Assembly (NCBI GenBank): GCA_900757235.1
Contig: CAAENB010000163.1
Coordinates: 1 to 14,291, forward strand
Source of the DNA: an uncultured Collinsella sp.
GTDB taxonomy: Bacteria > Actinomycetota > Coriobacteriia > Coriobacteriales > Coriobacteriaceae
DNA length: 14,291 nucleotides
Reading direction: 5' to 3'
Positions 14,005-14,291 of this stretch are shown piece after piece. A program made the translations under genes and the position numbers. Below the pieces are notes generated by a model. The model was not told the origin of the DNA and did not search any database. It saw nothing but the letters and a program-made list of their open reading frames with translations. The stretch's first letter is position 1. Every line of letters starts with the position of its first letter.

Positions 14005-14041
14005 TTACTCGCTTGAAAGCAATAATCAATCTTTTTGATAT

Positions 14042-14080
14042 GCCGGTGCGACAAAGGAACAGTCCCTTTGTCGCACCGGC
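14042..14080. repeat. Perfect 16-bp inverted repeat
   Basis: GCCGGTGCGACAAAGG, a 7-nt centre AACAGTC, then CCTTTGTCGCACCGGC. The stem has no mismatch. There is no T-tract on either side, which argues against a simple terminator; a REP-like extragenic palindrome is more likely. It sits between the two copies of the other hairpin element. Confidence 0.8.
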
Positions 14081-14131
14081 TAACTGCATTTGGTTACTTT
14101 GGTTTGCCTTTGCAGCTTCTAATAGGGGGAT

Positions 14132-14168
14132 CCGGCGCAGCTGGTGGTGCGTAAACGCAGCTGACCGG
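14132..14168. repeat. Weaker inverted repeat
   Basis: CCGG-CG-CAGCTG (14132-14143) faces CAGCTG-A-CCGG (14158-14168): ten paired positions interrupted by a small internal loop, with a 14-nt centre. It is less convincing than its neighbours but adds to the density of hairpins in this gene-free stretch. Confidence 0.4.
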
Positions 14169-14177
14169 CCCGACCCG

Positions 14178-14245
14178 CCTATATATCGTCCCACGCGCAG
14201 TTTCGCAGCGAAGCGAGAATGTTTGAGCATGGGATGATATATAGG
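14178..14245. repeat. Long hairpin element, copy 2 (inverted relative to copy 1)
   Basis: Arms CCTATATATCGTCCCA (14178-14193) and TGGGATGATATATAGG (14230-14245) pair over 16 positions with one G-T. The 36-nt centre (14194-14229) is the reverse complement of copy 1's centre minus 9 nt at its tip. The shared element is 58 bp here (14183-14240) and 67 bp in copy 1 (13917-13983); outside it the stems are unrelated in sequence. Confidence 0.8.
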
Positions 14246-14291
14246 GGCCTCCCGCAGGTAAGCGGACATAAAGACGCTAGCGGATATGCGC

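Larger units (their letters stand above)
13883..14291. other. Gene-free repeat-rich stretch after dut
   Basis: No convincing coding region is present on either strand: the open frames here have no ribosome-binding sites and run straight through the inverted repeats. The stretch holds two inverted copies of one hairpin element, a perfect 16-bp palindrome and a weaker one. The final ~45 bp (14246-14291) show nothing I can assign. Confidence 0.7.

Noticed and set aside
13900..14245. Interpretation of the hairpins as a CRISPR array or integron attC sites
   Set aside because: There are only two copies, in opposite orientation with unlike flanks, so no regular repeat-spacer pattern. The conserved attC ends (RYYYAAC / GTTRRRY) and an integrase are not seen.
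13931..14269. Open frames on both strands across the terminal repeats
   Set aside because: They run through hairpin elements, lack ribosome-binding sites and show no domain.

Overview
The window looks like a core chromosomal segment of a gut Coriobacteriia actinomycete, most likely Collinsella or a close relative. The basis is moderately high GC, strong GAG/CTC/GTC codon preference, and a gene order (rimO-pgsA-cinA-recA-recX ... miaB-miaA-hflX ... lexA/LysM-nrdR-dut) that is the classic actinobacterial DNA-repair/tRNA-modification block. It is combined with genes more familiar from Firmicutes (rny for RNase Y, spoVS). The genus is inferred from gene order and composition, not from a database match.

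Layout. 1-1953 (+): 3' part of rimO, then pgsA and cinA, tightly packed and closed by a small GC hairpin. 1954-2210: recA control region with four TTTGG repeats at 11-bp steps, then a promoter whose 17-bp spacer is filled by a LexA (SOS) box. 2211-4063 (+): recA-recX. 4064-4320: a good promoter and a roughly 160-nt leader with two hairpins ahead of rny. 4321-7350 (+): rny, an unrecognised GHKL-type ATPase starting 1 nt after it, then spoVS. 7396-10993 (+): miaB, miaA and hflX joined by 1-nt TAATG overlaps. 10978-12326 (-): lexA and a membrane acyltransferase-like gene joined by another TAATG overlap; the latter runs convergently into hflX with 16 bp of overlap. 12350-12419: three LexA boxes exactly 28 bp apart in the divergent lexA/LysM promoter. 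12487-13882 (+): a membrane-anchored LysM protein (positional counterpart of YneA/ChiZ), nrdR and dut. 13883-14291: no gene; a cluster of inverted repeats including two oppositely oriented copies of one hairpin element.

Functionally the window contains an SOS circuit: LexA boxes at recA and at the lexA/LysM divergent promoter. They imply damage-inducible recombination (RecA, RecX), a probable division checkpoint (LysM protein), and possibly linked dNTP control (NrdR, dUTPase) and the uncharacterised membrane protein behind lexA. A second theme is RNA: RNase Y, MiaB and MiaA (ms2i6A37 of tRNA), HflX (ribosome rescue) and RimO (ribosomal protein S12).

The least explained items are the terminal hairpin element with compensatory stem changes, a 12-bp hairpin that would bury the nrdR start codon, the rny leader, the ATPase between rny and spoVS, and the SOS-linked acyltransferase.
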